A DNA stretch of 44,985 nt from a virus. The notes below the pieces were generated by a model. The model was not told the DNA's origin. It worked only from the letters and a program-made list of their open reading frames with translations, and ran no database searches. Below, in pieces: positions 1-8,444 of this stretch. Position 1 is the first letter of the stretch; the number at the start of each line of letters is the position of its first letter. Position numbers and translations under genes: made by a program. The stretch lies in the IMG/VR virus record IMGVR_UViG_3300042905_006708, positions 1 to 44,985 of that record. The stretch is one strand, 5' to 3'.

Positions 1-1052
1 ACACCATCAGAAAGATTGTCAATTTTTAGTATTGTGTTTTCCACAATCTTAATGCTGTTTTTTACCAAACTGTTTTCATTATTCAAAGGTGATAGCTCAT
101 CTTTTTTATTTTGAATAATTGTCAATAATTCTTTAGCTTTTACTTGTATTTTGCTTTCAATATCTTCGTGTTTTTTAATTTTAATTTTTAATTGTTCAAC
201 TTCTTTTTCTTTTAAAACAATTTGATTTTGAGAATTGTTATAAATTTCTAATTCTTTATTTTCAGATATTAAATTTTCCATTTGATTTTCATGCATTGTT
301 ATTTCAAGTTCATATTTGTTGATATCATTTTGTATTTGATTTTCCCATTGTTTTTTATTATTTTCATAAACACTAATATTGTTTGAATGAGTAGACTGAA
401 CTGTTAGTTTTGTGTTTATTTCAATATTATGACCTTCAATTTCTTGTTTGTTTTGTTTGATAAATTCTTTTGTTTTTTCGTGAAATTTACGATATTTTTC
501 CAATCCTAAAAGATTTTCGATAATACTTCTTCTGTCTTGTGCAGTTGCTTCTAGATAGCTATCAGAATTATTATCAGTGAAAACACATATTGACTTCATT
601 GTTTCATAATTAAAACCAAGGATTGATTCAATTAGAGACTGCGTCTGGCGCATTTCTCCTCTTGTTAATTCGGAAGCATCATCGAATTTTCCATCAGTAC
701 TTTTCCATAATTTCAAACCATCAGGCTTTCTTGTCCTTTGCACTTTATAATCATCAAAATATATTTCGACAATCATTTTTTTCCCAATTATGTTATTAAT
801 AACATCTTTGGCTCCAATTTTCTTTGGATTTTTAACAGTTTTTCCAAACAATGCATAAATGAAAGCATCCAGTATTGAGCTTTTGCCAGATCCGTTAGAA
901 CTACTGTTATCTTCAATATCGCATATTGTGTCAAAGTTTCTACCTTTGATCATCGTAATATTTTTGCAAGATTCAAAATCAATAACAACAGCTTCTTGTC
1001 CAAAGCAAATAAAATTTTGTGCAATCAATTTCTTGAAATGTATCTTCTGCAT
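1..1052 (-). CDS. 46: SbcC/Rad50-like recombination ATPase (T4 gp46-like), 3' end outside window
   Basis: This is the ATPase subunit of the phage SbcCD/Mre11-Rad50-type complex, which with gp47 resects DNA ends for recombination-dependent replication. The N-terminal ABC half is visible: an initial strand-helix (MQKIHFKKLIAQNF), then a Walker A of the form NGSGKSS at about residues 53-59. A Rad50 Walker A normally lies nearer the first strand; here roughly ten extra residues precede it. From about residue 190 the protein becomes a Lys/Glu/Gln-rich coiled coil, as expected for Rad50 arms. The C-terminal Walker B half lies beyond base 1. The start at 1052 is one base after the gp47 stop, so the pair is probably translationally coupled. 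Identification is from motifs and the gp47 neighbour; confidence is high. Confidence 0.93.
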   Translation of the reverse strand, partial: MQKIHFKKLIAQNFICFGQEAVVIDFESCKNITMIKGRNFDTICDIEDNSSSNGSGKSSILDAFIYALFGKTVKNPKKIGAKDVINNIIGKKMIVEIYFDDYKVQRTRKPDGLKLWKSTDGKFDDASELTRGEMRQTQSLIESILGFNYETMKSICVFTDNNSDSYLEATAQDRRSIIENLLGLEKYRKFHEKTKEFIKQNKQEIEGHNIEINTKLTVQSTHSNNISVYENNKKQWENQIQNDINKYELEITMHENQMENLISENKELEIYNNSQNQIVLKEKEVEQLKIKIKKHEDIESKIQVKAKELLTIIQNKKDELSPLNNENSLVKNSIKIVENTILKIDNLSDG

Positions 1053-1053
1053 A

Positions 1054-2145
1054 TCATTCGTCCTCCATTGTTGTTGCAGAAACAATACTCTTGCCAATAA
1101 TTACGAGTTGTTCGTAATCCAAATCTGGTTTTATATGTTTTACATATTCTGAAACCATTGTTTCGGTGTTTTCAAGAATAGCTTTAGATGTTTGAACAAC
1201 ATCAGCGTTTTCTATATCATTTTTGTTAGTAACTTTTTTGATCTTGACAGTTTTGATTCCCATTTCTTGCAATAAATCAACTTCTTCTTTAATCGAATTT
1301 TTATCATCACTGTTGGTAATTAATGATATAAATGCCTTTTCTAAATGTTCTTTTTGAACTGATTTGATTTCGTCAAATGTTCCTGCATAATGTCTTGGAC
1401 TAAATGTGTTTTCTATATAATTTTTTGAAAATTTATCGCCATTAATTTTCAAATGCAATATATGTTTTGTTTCATTTGCTTCACCAAATGAAAGTTGTAA
1501 TGGGCTTCCAATATATTCCAAATTGTTTGAAAGAATCTGATATCCGTGATAATGACCTAAGAATCCGTATTTATATTTAGAAAACAAACTTTTATCAATT
1601 TTACACATATCTCCATCATGTTCAATTTCAACTTCAGAAACACTGCCACTACTGTTTAGTTTTGCTCCATCAACTGCTAGATGACCTAGCATATATGTGT
1701 TTGAATCAATGTCGTCTTCAAGATGTTTCATACTTTCAATTGGATTGTGAGTAAATGGAATCATATGCCATTTAATATCATCAATTATTATCGACTTTGG
1801 CGTGTCAATAATCACAACATTTGGCAATGAAGATAACATTGTTACAGAAGAAACTGTTGACTTTTCGTAAAACCAAAGATCGTGATTACCTAAAATCATA
1901 TAAAGATTCAACGATCCATCGAGATGCTTCTTCATTGCAACAAATGTTTCATGGCAAGTAAGCAAATCTATTTTGCTTCTATCATGAAAAAAATCACCAC
2001 CAAACAAAATGTTTTTTATATTTTTTTCTTTTGCTGTTCTGAAGACCCATTCCAAAGTATCTAGACAGTCTCTTAATCTTTGTTCTGATTTTTTGTGAGG
2101 ATGAATATGAATGTCTGTCCAGATCAAAAAATCATGATCAGCCAT
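1054..2145 (-). CDS. 47: SbcD/Mre11-like nuclease (T4 gp47-like)
   Basis: Metallophosphoesterase nuclease subunit of the gp46/gp47 end-resection complex. Visible phosphoesterase motifs are TDIHIH (residues 10-15), GGDFFHDR (49-56), LGNHDLW (85-91), LGHLAVDG in the middle, and LGHYHGY, which supplies the last metal-binding histidines. Its 363 residues are close to T4 gp47 size. I place the start at 2145 because AGGAG lies seven bases upstream of that ATG, whereas an in-frame ATG 11 codons earlier has no such site. The stop is one base from the gp46 start, giving a two-gene minus-strand operon. Nothing in the catalytic motifs looks defective. Confidence 0.95.
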   Translation of the reverse strand: MADHDFLIWTDIHIHPHKKSEQRLRDCLDTLEWVFRTAKEKNIKNILFGGDFFHDRSKIDLLTCHETFVAMKKHLDGSLNLYMILGNHDLWFYEKSTVSSVTMLSSLPNVVIIDTPKSIIIDDIKWHMIPFTHNPIESMKHLEDDIDSNTYMLGHLAVDGAKLNSSGSVSEVEIEHDGDMCKIDKSLFSKYKYGFLGHYHGYQILSNNLEYIGSPLQLSFGEANETKHILHLKINGDKFSKNYIENTFSPRHYAGTFDEIKSVQKEHLEKAFISLITNSDDKNSIKEEVDLLQEMGIKTVKIKKVTNKNDIENADVVQTSKAILENTETMVSEYVKHIKPDLDYEQLVIIGKSIVSATTMEDE

Positions 2146-2202
2146 AAAAGACTCCTGTGGAGCCTTAAGACTAACCAAAAGGTGTCATTTTGTCAAACAA
2201 GA

Positions 2203-2598
2203 TCAAAAGAACTGAGACGACAACCTCTTGATAATGTTTTTTTCTTTTTTATCTTTTGATTCTTTGTCTTTTTTATCAAAATAATTTTGTAGAATTGAAT
2301 CCCAGTTATATATATCAAGCTTTGTTACTATATCTGTTGGCGCACCTCCACCAGCAACTGCTCCACCAAGACTTGCATCTGGAGCGCCAAGACCACCACC
2401 AAGATCAGGAGGAGGCGCAGCGCCCATGCCTCCTCCAATAGCACCACCTAAACCACCACCTAAATCACCACCAGCAGGTGGAGCGCCTCCAGCAGGTGGT
2501 GGAGCACCGCCTGCATCTCCTGCTGGTGGAGGTGGTGGCGCAGCATCAGCTTCCATAAAAATCTTATTTTTTAGAAGATACTCATAAATTGATATCAT
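2203..2598 (-). CDS. small Pro/Gly/Ala-rich late protein with capsid-targeting-like N-terminus
   Basis: 131 residues in three parts: an N-terminal helix (MISIYEYLLKNKIFMEA), a long Pro/Gly/Ala tract (about residues 18-90) made of PPP, GGA and GGG runs, and a short charged C-terminus rich in Lys/Asp. The N-terminus resembles other small proteins in this window (M-[IK]-[TS]-F-x-x-[FY]-[ILV]-x-E). FME-A at residues 14-17 would fit T4-type prohead protease cleavage after a hydrophobic-x-Glu. The low-complexity tract is much more GC-rich than its surroundings. It is divergent from the gene starting at 2619, and a TATATA at 2605-2610 lies between them, six bases before this ATG. Function is unknown; an internal head protein is inferred. 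The antisense frame across the repeat tract is a composition artefact. Confidence 0.7.
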   Translation of the reverse strand: MISIYEYLLKNKIFMEADAAPPPPPAGDAGGAPPPAGGAPPAGGDLGGGLGGAIGGGMGAAPPPDLGGGLGAPDASLGGAVAGGGAPTDIVTKLDIYNWDSILQNYFDKKDKESKDKKEKNIIKRLSSQFF

Positions 2599-2604
2599 AT
2601 AGGA

Positions 2605-2610
2605 TATATA
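2605..2610. promoter_or_regulatory. TATATA box between divergent late-type genes
   Basis: This palindromic TATATA is six bases from the minus-strand ATG at 2598 and eight bases from the plus-strand ATG at 2619. It resembles the TAAATA/TATAAATA late boxes found before other genes here and could serve both directions. The plus side also has a GGGAAG that could act as a weak ribosome site. Confidence 0.4.
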
Positions 2611-2618
2611 CAGGGAAG

Positions 2619-3056
2619 ATGAAAAGTTTTATGCAATTTATTGAAGAAGTTGACTTCACTCCTCTTGAAGAACCAGAAGTTGCACCTGTTGCGCCTGCTG
2701 TACCTAATGCTGTCGCTGCTCCATCACCATATTCAATTTATTCCAGAAAAGTCAAACCTTGGAAAGCAAACAAGAAAGAAACACTTCAATTCTGGGAAAG
2801 CTTAGTTCCTAACATTCCGCTTCAATTAAAACCTATTGAGTCGTCTCACAAAGGAACAAATATCCAACAAGATGGAATCAGAATAACTGGGTCTAGGGAA
2901 TTTATTGCAACTGTTATATCAAGATTAAAAGATTTGTTATATTTTGAAAGCGAAAAAACTAAACTTATAATTGATTATAGACAAAATGCAAAAAGTCTAA
3001 AACCTGGTGGTAAAGACAGTTATTTGTTTTATATTAACGTAAAGAACAGAACTTAA
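2619..3056 (+). CDS. late protein with capsid-targeting-like N-terminus and Pro-rich linker
   Basis: 145 residues. It begins MKSFMQFIEE, the same pattern as T4 internal-protein capsid-targeting sequences, then has a Glu/Pro/Ala/Val linker to about residue 40. A folded C-terminal part of about 100 residues contains TRP-free alpha/beta-looking sequence such as GIRITGSREFIATVISRL and TKLIIDYRQNAKSL. I chose ATG 2619 over 2589 because it gives the shared N-terminal pattern and follows the TATATA/GGGAAG segment. The last four bases overlap the convergent small gene at 3053-3220. No enzyme family recognised; an internal head or prohead component is inferred. Confidence 0.72.
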   Translation: MKSFMQFIEEVDFTPLEEPEVAPVAPAVPNAVAAPSPYSIYSRKVKPWKANKKETLQFWESLVPNIPLQLKPIESSHKGTNIQQDGIRITGSREFIATVISRLKDLLYFESEKTKLIIDYRQNAKSLKPGGKDSYLFYINVKNRT

Positions 3057-3220
3057 GAAGCAGCTTTTTTCATGCATCTAGACATAATAACTTCTTTTTT
3101 CACATTAAGAAGAGTGTCCAGCATTGATTCTAAATATGTTTGTTTTTGGCACAATTTGTCAAGATTTTTCTCTGTTTCAGAAATTTTCTCAAGAGTATTG
3201 TTAATAACTTCTGAATCCAT
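3053..3220 (-). CDS. 55-residue coiled-coil protein
   Basis: A short gene beginning MDSEVINNTLEKISETEKN and ending CMKKAAS. The heptad-like Leu/Ile spacing with many Glu/Lys residues predicts a single coiled coil. AAGGAG lies six bases upstream of the ATG at 3220, a strong ribosome site. A TAAATA box on the same strand lies at 3251-3246, about 25 bases upstream. Its stop overlaps the stop of the convergent upstream gene by four bases. No family recognised. The strong SD site and tight packing argue that it is real despite its size. Confidence 0.7.
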   Translation of the reverse strand: MDSEVINNTLEKISETEKNLDKLCQKQTYLESMLDTLLNVKKEVIMSRCMKKAAS

Positions 3221-3245
3221 ATAATCTCCTTTTATTGTACTATTT

Positions 3246-3251
3246 TATTTA
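3246..3251 (-). promoter_or_regulatory. TAAATA late-type box with SD-containing leader
   Basis: CATAAATA on the minus strand, about 25 bases before the ATG at 3220. The leader holds the AAGGAG site. This is the leadered version of the late-box arrangement. Confidence 0.35.
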
Positions 3252-3372
3252 TGTTTAAGTAATTGTTTTTTATAAAAATTTATTATAGTTTCAAATAATG
3301 CATTCGTGCTTGTATTTTTCCCGTTTTTTTGTATGATCTCAAAGACCAGTACCCAAATTTGAGTGCCAAGTA

Positions 3373-4428
3373 ATGATTCTTTACAACGATGAGCAACAAG
3401 CAGTAATAAACAATGTTTTAAATGACATCAAAGTAAAGCAAATCGTATCTATTGCTGGTTATGCAGGAACCGGAAAAACCACTATAATCAAAGAGATACT
3501 GTCCAAGCTACCTAATTTCCGTGTTTGTGCTTTCACGGGCAAAGCGACAAATATCCTCCGCAGAAAAGGCATTCATTCAGCAGAAACGATTCATAGTACT
3601 ATTTATGATGTAAAGAAAGACGAAGATAAAGTAAAATATTCAATCAAGCCATTCTCAAAGCTTTTGCTTGATGGTTTTATTATTGATGAAGCAAGTATGA
3701 TTAGTGAAGAAATATATAAAGACTTGTGTTATTATGAAAAACCAATCATATTTGTTGGTGATCATGGTCAATTACCACCAATTGGAAAAACAAATTTTAA
3801 CATAATGTCAAAACCTGATTATAAACTTGAAACAATTCATCGTAATGCTGGGCCAATTGCACGATTCGCAAATTATCTCCGTGAATCAAATAATGCCAGA
3901 AATTATACAGAAAAATCTGAAGAAGTTACAATCAGAACAAAAAGCCAACTGACAATAAAAGATTTGCTATTAGTTGATCAAGTTATCTGCGCTTTTAATA
4001 AAACAAGAGTTGTTCTTAATGTCAAGATGAGAGAAGCACTTAAACTTCCTCCTGAACCAGTTGTCGGTGATAAAATAATAGTTCTTAGAAACAATAGAAA
4101 CTTTGGTGTATTTAATGGACAACAAGGAGTGGTTTCAAAGATCAATAATAAAACAGTAGATGTTCAATTTGATAACTTTCTTGCTAAAAGGTTGCCGTAC
4201 ACAAAAGACCTGTTTAATGCAGAAAAAACTAATCAAGACACACTAAATGATTATAAGAAGGATATAGTTCTTATGGATTATGCGTATGCTATCACTTGTC
4301 ATAAAGCACAAGGTGACCAATTTGACAAAATTGCAGTTCTTGAAGAACCATGTACGATATGGGAGATGAATAGATGGAACTATACAGCAGCAAGTAGAGC
4401 AGAAACACAAATTTTTTGGTACAAATAA
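3373..4428 (+). CDS. dda: Dda/RecD2-like SF1 DNA helicase
   Basis: A 5'-3' superfamily 1B helicase of the Dda/RecD2/Pif1 group, which in T4 helps replication start and clears proteins from the fork. Motifs: Walker A GYAGTGKT (residues 29-36), FTGKATN (Ia), IIDEASM (Walker B, D105-E106), VGDHGQLPPIG (motif III), and the C-terminal UvrD-like motifs YAITCHKAQGDQFDK and YTAASRAE. At 351 residues it is shorter than T4 Dda (about 440). No good SD precedes the ATG; a weak CCAAG lies nearby. The uvsW-like gene follows with no gap, so the two helicases form one transcription unit. Confidence 0.92.
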   Translation: MILYNDEQQAVINNVLNDIKVKQIVSIAGYAGTGKTTIIKEILSKLPNFRVCAFTGKATNILRRKGIHSAETIHSTIYDVKKDEDKVKYSIKPFSKLLLDGFIIDEASMISEEIYKDLCYYEKPIIFVGDHGQLPPIGKTNFNIMSKPDYKLETIHRNAGPIARFANYLRESNNARNYTEKSEEVTIRTKSQLTIKDLLLVDQVICAFNKTRVVLNVKMREALKLPPEPVVGDKIIVLRNNRNFGVFNGQQGVVSKINNKTVDVQFDNFLAKRLPYTKDLFNAEKTNQDTLNDYKKDIVLMDYAYAITCHKAQGDQFDKIAVLEEPCTIWEMNRWNYTAASRAETQIFWYK

Positions 4429-5844
4429 ATGTCATTAAAATTAATAATAAACAATGATTTATCTCAACTTGAAACGGATAATGAAGAATTATTAAAATTT
4501 CTACATACAAATTTAAGATTTCGACAAAAAGGTTATCATTTCCATCCTCTTTACAGAGCAAAAAAGTGGGATGGATTTGTAAATTTCTTTAGCAGCAAAA
4601 CTGGTAAATTTTTAACAGGAATACTTCCAGAAGTTATTGCTGCCATTAAAAAATTCAAAGACGTTCCAGTTGTTGTTAATAATTCAACTCCTGTTGAATT
4701 GCTCAGAACAGATATTGACAAATACTTTCTTCAAACAATAGAAAAAGATTCAAAAATCGAATTGGCTGATTATCAGGTAGATTTGGTTAACCAAGCTTTG
4801 AAATATAAAAGAGGAATCGTTTTTGCGCCAACGGGTGCTGGTAAAAGTTTCATACTTGCAAGTATTATAAAATCTATCAAAGACAATCAGCCAATTCTTC
4901 TTTTGCAGAATAAAAAGACTCTTGCCATACAAAATTACGAAGAAATGCTAAGATGGAAAGTTGCAAAAGTAGGAACTCTTTGGGGAAATTCCGTAAACCC
5001 TGATCTTGTCACAGTTGCAACAGTCCAAAGTGCTCATCATCTTGGAGATAAACTTAAAGATATAAAAGTTTTAATTGTTGATGAAGTTCATGAAATGGTG
5101 TCACAGCAATCAAAAGATGTTTACAAATTACTAAAAAATGCATCTATGCGTATTGGACTAAGTGCAACTCCATTCAAACATGGAGAAACTGATAAAGTTC
5201 ACAAATTTCTAGTTAAAGGATTTTTTGGTCCTTTATTCAAAACCACAACAACTGAAACAGGTGTTATCAAGACTGCGGATCTTCAGAAAAAAGGACGTTT
5301 GTCAAAGTCCTCATGTGTGTTTCATACTATCAACGAACCCGAATTACACAACGAATTATACCAAGACGCTATAGAAAAAGGCATTGTTAGTAACCATGAG
5401 TTTCATCAAAAAGTATATGACATATGTTCAACAATACAAGGAAGAACATTAATTCTTGTAGACAGAATTACGCATGGAGATAATTTGAAAAAACTAATTC
5501 CAACAGCATGTTGGATTACCGGAAAAGACGATAATGAAACAAGAAAAGAAGTAATTGACATGCTTCAAACATCAAAGCATAGTTGTATCGCAATTGCTAC
5601 TCAACAGATTTTCAACACAGGCATCAATGTCAAAATACACACTTTGATAAATTGTGCAGGTGGGCAAGCAGACCATCTAATCATTCAACGTATGGGACGT
5701 GGTCTAAGAACAGCTGATGACAAAGACGAAGTTCTTTATATTGACTTTTTGTTTGAAAACAACCCTTATCTTAAAAAACATTCAAAGAAAAGAATAAAAA
5801 TTCTTGAAAAAGAAGGGCACTCTGTTGAAATCAAGACTAAATAG
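4429..5844 (+). CDS. uvsW: UvsW-like SF2 helicase
   Basis: An SF2 helicase of the UvsW type, which in T4 unwinds R-loops and branched DNA and switches replication from origin-driven to recombination-driven. An N-terminal DNA-binding segment (residues 1-105, including LRFRQKGYHFHPLYRAKKWDG) matches the UvsW leader domain. The helicase core shows Walker A APTGAGKS (133-140), DEVH (218-221), LSATPFKHGE (motif III) and QRMGRGLR (motif VI). Its 471 residues compare with 587 in T4, the C-terminus being shorter. The ATG directly abuts the Dda stop, implying translational coupling. Its last codons overlap the TAAATA box of the next gene. Confidence 0.92.
   Translation: MSLKLIINNDLSQLETDNEELLKFLHTNLRFRQKGYHFHPLYRAKKWDGFVNFFSSKTGKFLTGILPEVIAAIKKFKDVPVVVNNSTPVELLRTDIDKYFLQTIEKDSKIELADYQVDLVNQALKYKRGIVFAPTGAGKSFILASIIKSIKDNQPILLLQNKKTLAIQNYEEMLRWKVAKVGTLWGNSVNPDLVTVATVQSAHHLGDKLKDIKVLIVDEVHEMVSQQSKDVYKLLKNASMRIGLSATPFKHGETDKVHKFLVKGFFGPLFKTTTTETGVIKTADLQKKGRLSKSSCVFHTINEPELHNELYQDAIEKGIVSNHEFHQKVYDICSTIQGRTLILVDRITHGDNLKKLIPTACWITGKDDNETRKEVIDMLQTSKHSCIAIATQQIFNTGINVKIHTLINCAGGQADHLIIQRMGRGLRTADDKDEVLYIDFLFENNPYLKKHSKKRIKILEKEGHSVEIKTK
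5838..5843 (+). promoter_or_regulatory. TAAATA late-type box, probably leaderless transcript
   Basis: ACTAAATA sits inside the last two codons of the uvsW-like gene (AAA-TAG) and ends six bases before the ATG at 5850. A T4 late start site falls about five bases after the box, so the transcript would begin at or next to the start codon. No SD is present. Confidence 0.5.
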
Positions 5845-5849
5845 ATATT

Positions 5850-6368
5850 ATGATAGTCGAAAAATTAAAAAATTGTGTTGGCGGCATGCCAATGATGGCA
5901 GATTCAGAAATACAAATAATAAATGATATTATAACTAAAAATAAATATAAAAATTGTTTAGAATGGGGATCTGGAAATTCCACTATATATTTTCCTAAAA
6001 CAAATACTTGTGTAAAAAATTGGATGTCAATTGAACATTGTCAAAATCATTATTCTTTAATAAAAAGCATGGTTCCAGCCAATGTAGAGTTAATTCTTGA
6101 AAAAGAAGAAAAAAAATATATTAATAAACCAAAAAATAAAAAATTTGATTTTATATTGGTTGATGGCATTAATCGTGATGAATGTATGGATCTAGCGTTT
6201 GATCTTTTAGAAAAAAACGGATCAATCATTCTTCATGATTCTGCAAGAAAAGAATCTTCTGAAATTTTAATAAAACACAAATCCAAAATTGTATTATCAA
6301 CAGATGGTGAAAAAAAACTAAAAGACGGTTATTTTGCACATCGTGGGATTGCTGTTTTCAAGATCTAA
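5850..6368 (+). CDS. class I SAM-methyltransferase-like protein
   Basis: 172 residues with a Rossmann methyltransferase pattern. The SAM-binding loop is CLEWGSGNSTIYF (about residues 36-48). A second strand ends in SIEH (acidic ribose-binding position), and FDFILVDGINRDECMDLAF (about 110-128) is followed by GSIILHDSAR. This arrangement is seen in small O-methyltransferase-like and FkbM-like proteins. The substrate cannot be read from sequence. Nearby genes include glycosyltransferases, so a sugar or capsule-type acceptor is possible but unproven. It is placed directly behind a TAAATA box without an SD. Its end overlaps the convergent gene 6358-6636 by 11 bases. Confidence 0.7.
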   Translation: MIVEKLKNCVGGMPMMADSEIQIINDIITKNKYKNCLEWGSGNSTIYFPKTNTCVKNWMSIEHCQNHYSLIKSMVPANVELILEKEEKKYINKPKNKKFDFILVDGINRDECMDLAFDLLEKNGSIILHDSARKESSEILIKHKSKIVLSTDGEKKLKDGYFAHRGIAVFKI

Positions 6369-6636
6369 GCTCTTTTTCATCCATTATCAAAAGCTTATAA
6401 ATGTCATTCAAAGATTTAGTTGGTTTATAAAGCATGCTTCTAATTTTTTCCTTCTTCTCTTCGTCTTTTATTTCTTTAAATTTTGTCCAATTTTCAAGCT
6501 TGTCTTTGATTGCTTCTACATCAAGTAATTCCATCTTAATTTGAAGGCCTTTATGTGTAATGTCTAAACCCAATTGGTTGAAAAAAGATTGTTCTTCATC
6601 ATCTTTCATTTCCATAAATTTTCTAAATGTATTCAT
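6358..6636 (-). CDS. small charged late protein with capsid-targeting-like N-terminus
   Basis: 92 residues starting MNTFRKFMEMKDDEEQ, close to the shared M-x-T-F-x-x-F-[IM]-E pattern. The remainder is helical and highly charged (many Lys/Glu), with no recognisable domain. A TAAATA box ends five bases before the ATG, and no SD is present. A virion-internal or assembly role is inferred from the N-terminus and promoter class only. Confidence 0.68.
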   Translation of the reverse strand: MNTFRKFMEMKDDEEQSFFNQLGLDITHKGLQIKMELLDVEAIKDKLENWTKFKEIKDEEKKEKIRSMLYKPTKSLNDIYKLLIMDEKELRS

Positions 6637-6641
6637 AACAT

Positions 6642-6647
6642 TATTTA
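6642..6647 (-). promoter_or_regulatory. TAAATA late-type box, probably leaderless transcript
   Basis: ATTAAATA on the minus strand, five bases before the ATG at 6636. No SD lies between box and start. Confidence 0.5.
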
Positions 6648-6666
6648 ATAAACACCAATATAAAAA

Positions 6667-7548
6667 TTATACAAACATTTTTTGTTTATGCATATTTTTC
6701 CCAGCAATTGATTTTTTATGCCAGTTAAGTATTATGTCATAGTAATTATTTTTAGGGAATTTTGAATAATCAATTATGGGATAATTTTTTTTATTGAAAA
6801 AAAATTGATCGCAAGAATAGTGAGCAATATAATGACTATTTTCTAAGTTGTTTATAGGAACTATATAGCAATAATCTTTTGTTACCATTTTTATTTTTTC
6901 AACATTACAAGCTGCTTGAAAAGAATACATACCTGCCCACCAACGAGTCAATTCATGTTCTTTTGCAGGAAATCTACCAAGTATATCTTTGTGAATTTCT
7001 ATCCAAGTATTAATCACTTTTTTGAATGTTTTTATTTTTCCTATAATAGGAACAAATCCGCCGTTGTAATATAATTCCTCATTCTTTAAATATTTTTTTA
7101 TTATATGTTTTTTAGAAGTTAAACTAAATAAATGCCAATTTTCATATATGTCTGCAACAAAAAAAGTATTATCTTCTATTTCCAAAACTGGATGTTCTTT
7201 TATATGAAACATATCACAATCTAAAAGTTCAATAATCTGTTCGTCGTCTTTAAATTCGTCAAATATTTGTAGTAAACCTATTTGAATATTTATTGGATGT
7301 GGATTTTCATATTTTGATAAATTAATGTCATAATCAGCAAATGATTCACACAAAGAATGAGGAACATCATTGTTCCATTTAAATTCTTCACATCTTTTGT
7401 CAGTTAGACTATTTCTTCTAATTACTATTGCTTTTGCTTTTTGAAAAGCATTTTTTCCATACAATTCTTTATGCCTATGCCAAAACAAATCTAATTGCCA
7501 TTCAAACAAACCATTGTAAACAGCTACTGGAACACTTATCAAATCCAT
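6667..7548 (-). CDS. GT-A-type glycosyltransferase-like protein
   Basis: 293 residues. The N-terminus (ISVPVAVYNGLFEWQLDLFW) and a DxD-type motif ELLDCDMFH (D110, D112) after a helix that ends DEQIIELLD suggest a GT-A fold. The C-terminal part, rich in Trp/Tyr and His (AKEHELTRWWAGMYSFQAA; HYIAHYSCDQFFF), resembles enzymes of the hydroxyproline-arabinosyl/galactosyltransferase type. Donor and acceptor are unknown. It may modify virion proteins, host envelope sugars or DNA bases. A perfect TATAAATA lies just upstream without an SD, so late expression is likely. Confidence 0.6.
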   Translation of the reverse strand: MDLISVPVAVYNGLFEWQLDLFWHRHKELYGKNAFQKAKAIVIRRNSLTDKRCEEFKWNNDVPHSLCESFADYDINLSKYENPHPINIQIGLLQIFDEFKDDEQIIELLDCDMFHIKEHPVLEIEDNTFFVADIYENWHLFSLTSKKHIIKKYLKNEELYYNGGFVPIIGKIKTFKKVINTWIEIHKDILGRFPAKEHELTRWWAGMYSFQAACNVEKIKMVTKDYCYIVPINNLENSHYIAHYSCDQFFFNKKNYPIIDYSKFPKNNYYDIILNWHKKSIAGKNMHKQKMFV

Positions 7549-7553
7549 AAGAT

Positions 7554-7559
7554 TATTTA
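7554..7559 (-). promoter_or_regulatory. TATAAATA late-type box, probably leaderless transcript
   Basis: With its two preceding bases (7561-7554) this reads TATAAATA, the exact T4 late consensus. The core ends five bases before the ATG at 7548, and no SD is present. Confidence 0.55.
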
Positions 7560-7631
7560 TATGTTTTTCAAAAAAAAATTCAATTACATAAATATTTTGT
7601 GTAATATAACCATTTGTTAATAAGTTAAAAT

Positions 7632-8444
7632 ATGAAATTCTTTGAATGGATCGGAAAATCTCCTGATAAATTATTTGGATTTGAAAATCCCAATAAAGCT
7701 TCTGATGTAGCTCTCAAGTATGAAGAACATCCGATTGAAGGTCTTCAAACTGAAACGTGCCTTGATGAAATAATAAATTTAGGCAACATTGGAACAAAGT
7801 CGCCTGTCAAAGATTTTGGAAATACTGTAACTTATGGACCAAAAAATCAAGTCGGTTCACTGAAAGTTGAATTCTCACCTTTGGGATCATGTCGTATCAC
7901 AATTCTAAGATTAATAAAAGATCTAGAAGGCGAACTTAAATGGATTACAAGATATGCTGTACCAGTTATTAATGACTATGAACATCTAACAGCTCAAGAT
8001 ATAGCTATAGAAAAAATGCTTGCCATAAGAGCAAATGAAATAGCTAGTTTTATTGATAGTACTAGTTTGGAAAGACCAAGAAATGATTATGTTGATTTAA
8101 GAAATCTTGTTGTTAAAATAGCATCAAACATGAAACTTAAACATCCTCAAATACTAAATTATGAAGGAGTTATGGAAACTGATATAAATAATTATATTAT
8201 TTATTTTAGTTATAAAGGATTTGGTCAAGGCGCTCCTGATCATAAAAAAGTTAATCAGTTTAATATTTATCTATCATATGATATAAAAGTTGGTCTTATT
8301 CACACATGGGGAGCAGAACTTTCTTCTGCTAATCAAGGCTATGAATTTAGACCGCAATCTCCAGAATGGGACGAATGGTTTTCTCCAGATCAAGATCCTC
8401 AAGAGATGGTTACTATTCTTGAAAAGATGTTCTTGACTTACTAA
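7632..8444 (+). CDS. conserved-looking protein of unknown function
   Basis: 270 residues, soluble, starting MKFFEWIGKSPDKLFGF. It contains a central alpha/beta part (GSLKVEFSPLGSCRITILRLI) and a C-terminal aromatic segment (HTWGAELSSANQGYEF; SPEWDEWFSPDQDPQEM). No family recognised. The AT-rich upstream bases lack a clear SD; a TAAATA lies 37 bases before the ATG. Its N-terminus is only distantly like the capsid-targeting pattern. It ends convergently with the next gene, overlapping four bases. Confidence 0.6.
   Translation: MKFFEWIGKSPDKLFGFENPNKASDVALKYEEHPIEGLQTETCLDEIINLGNIGTKSPVKDFGNTVTYGPKNQVGSLKVEFSPLGSCRITILRLIKDLEGELKWITRYAVPVINDYEHLTAQDIAIEKMLAIRANEIASFIDSTSLERPRNDYVDLRNLVVKIASNMKLKHPQILNYEGVMETDINNYIIYFSYKGFGQGAPDHKKVNQFNIYLSYDIKVGLIHTWGAELSSANQGYEFRPQSPEWDEWFSPDQDPQEMVTILEKMFLTY

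Noticed and set aside
859-1152. 97-residue plus-strand frame
   Set aside because: Lies across the gp46/gp47 junction on the opposite strand, Cys/Phe/Leu-rich shadow with no SD.
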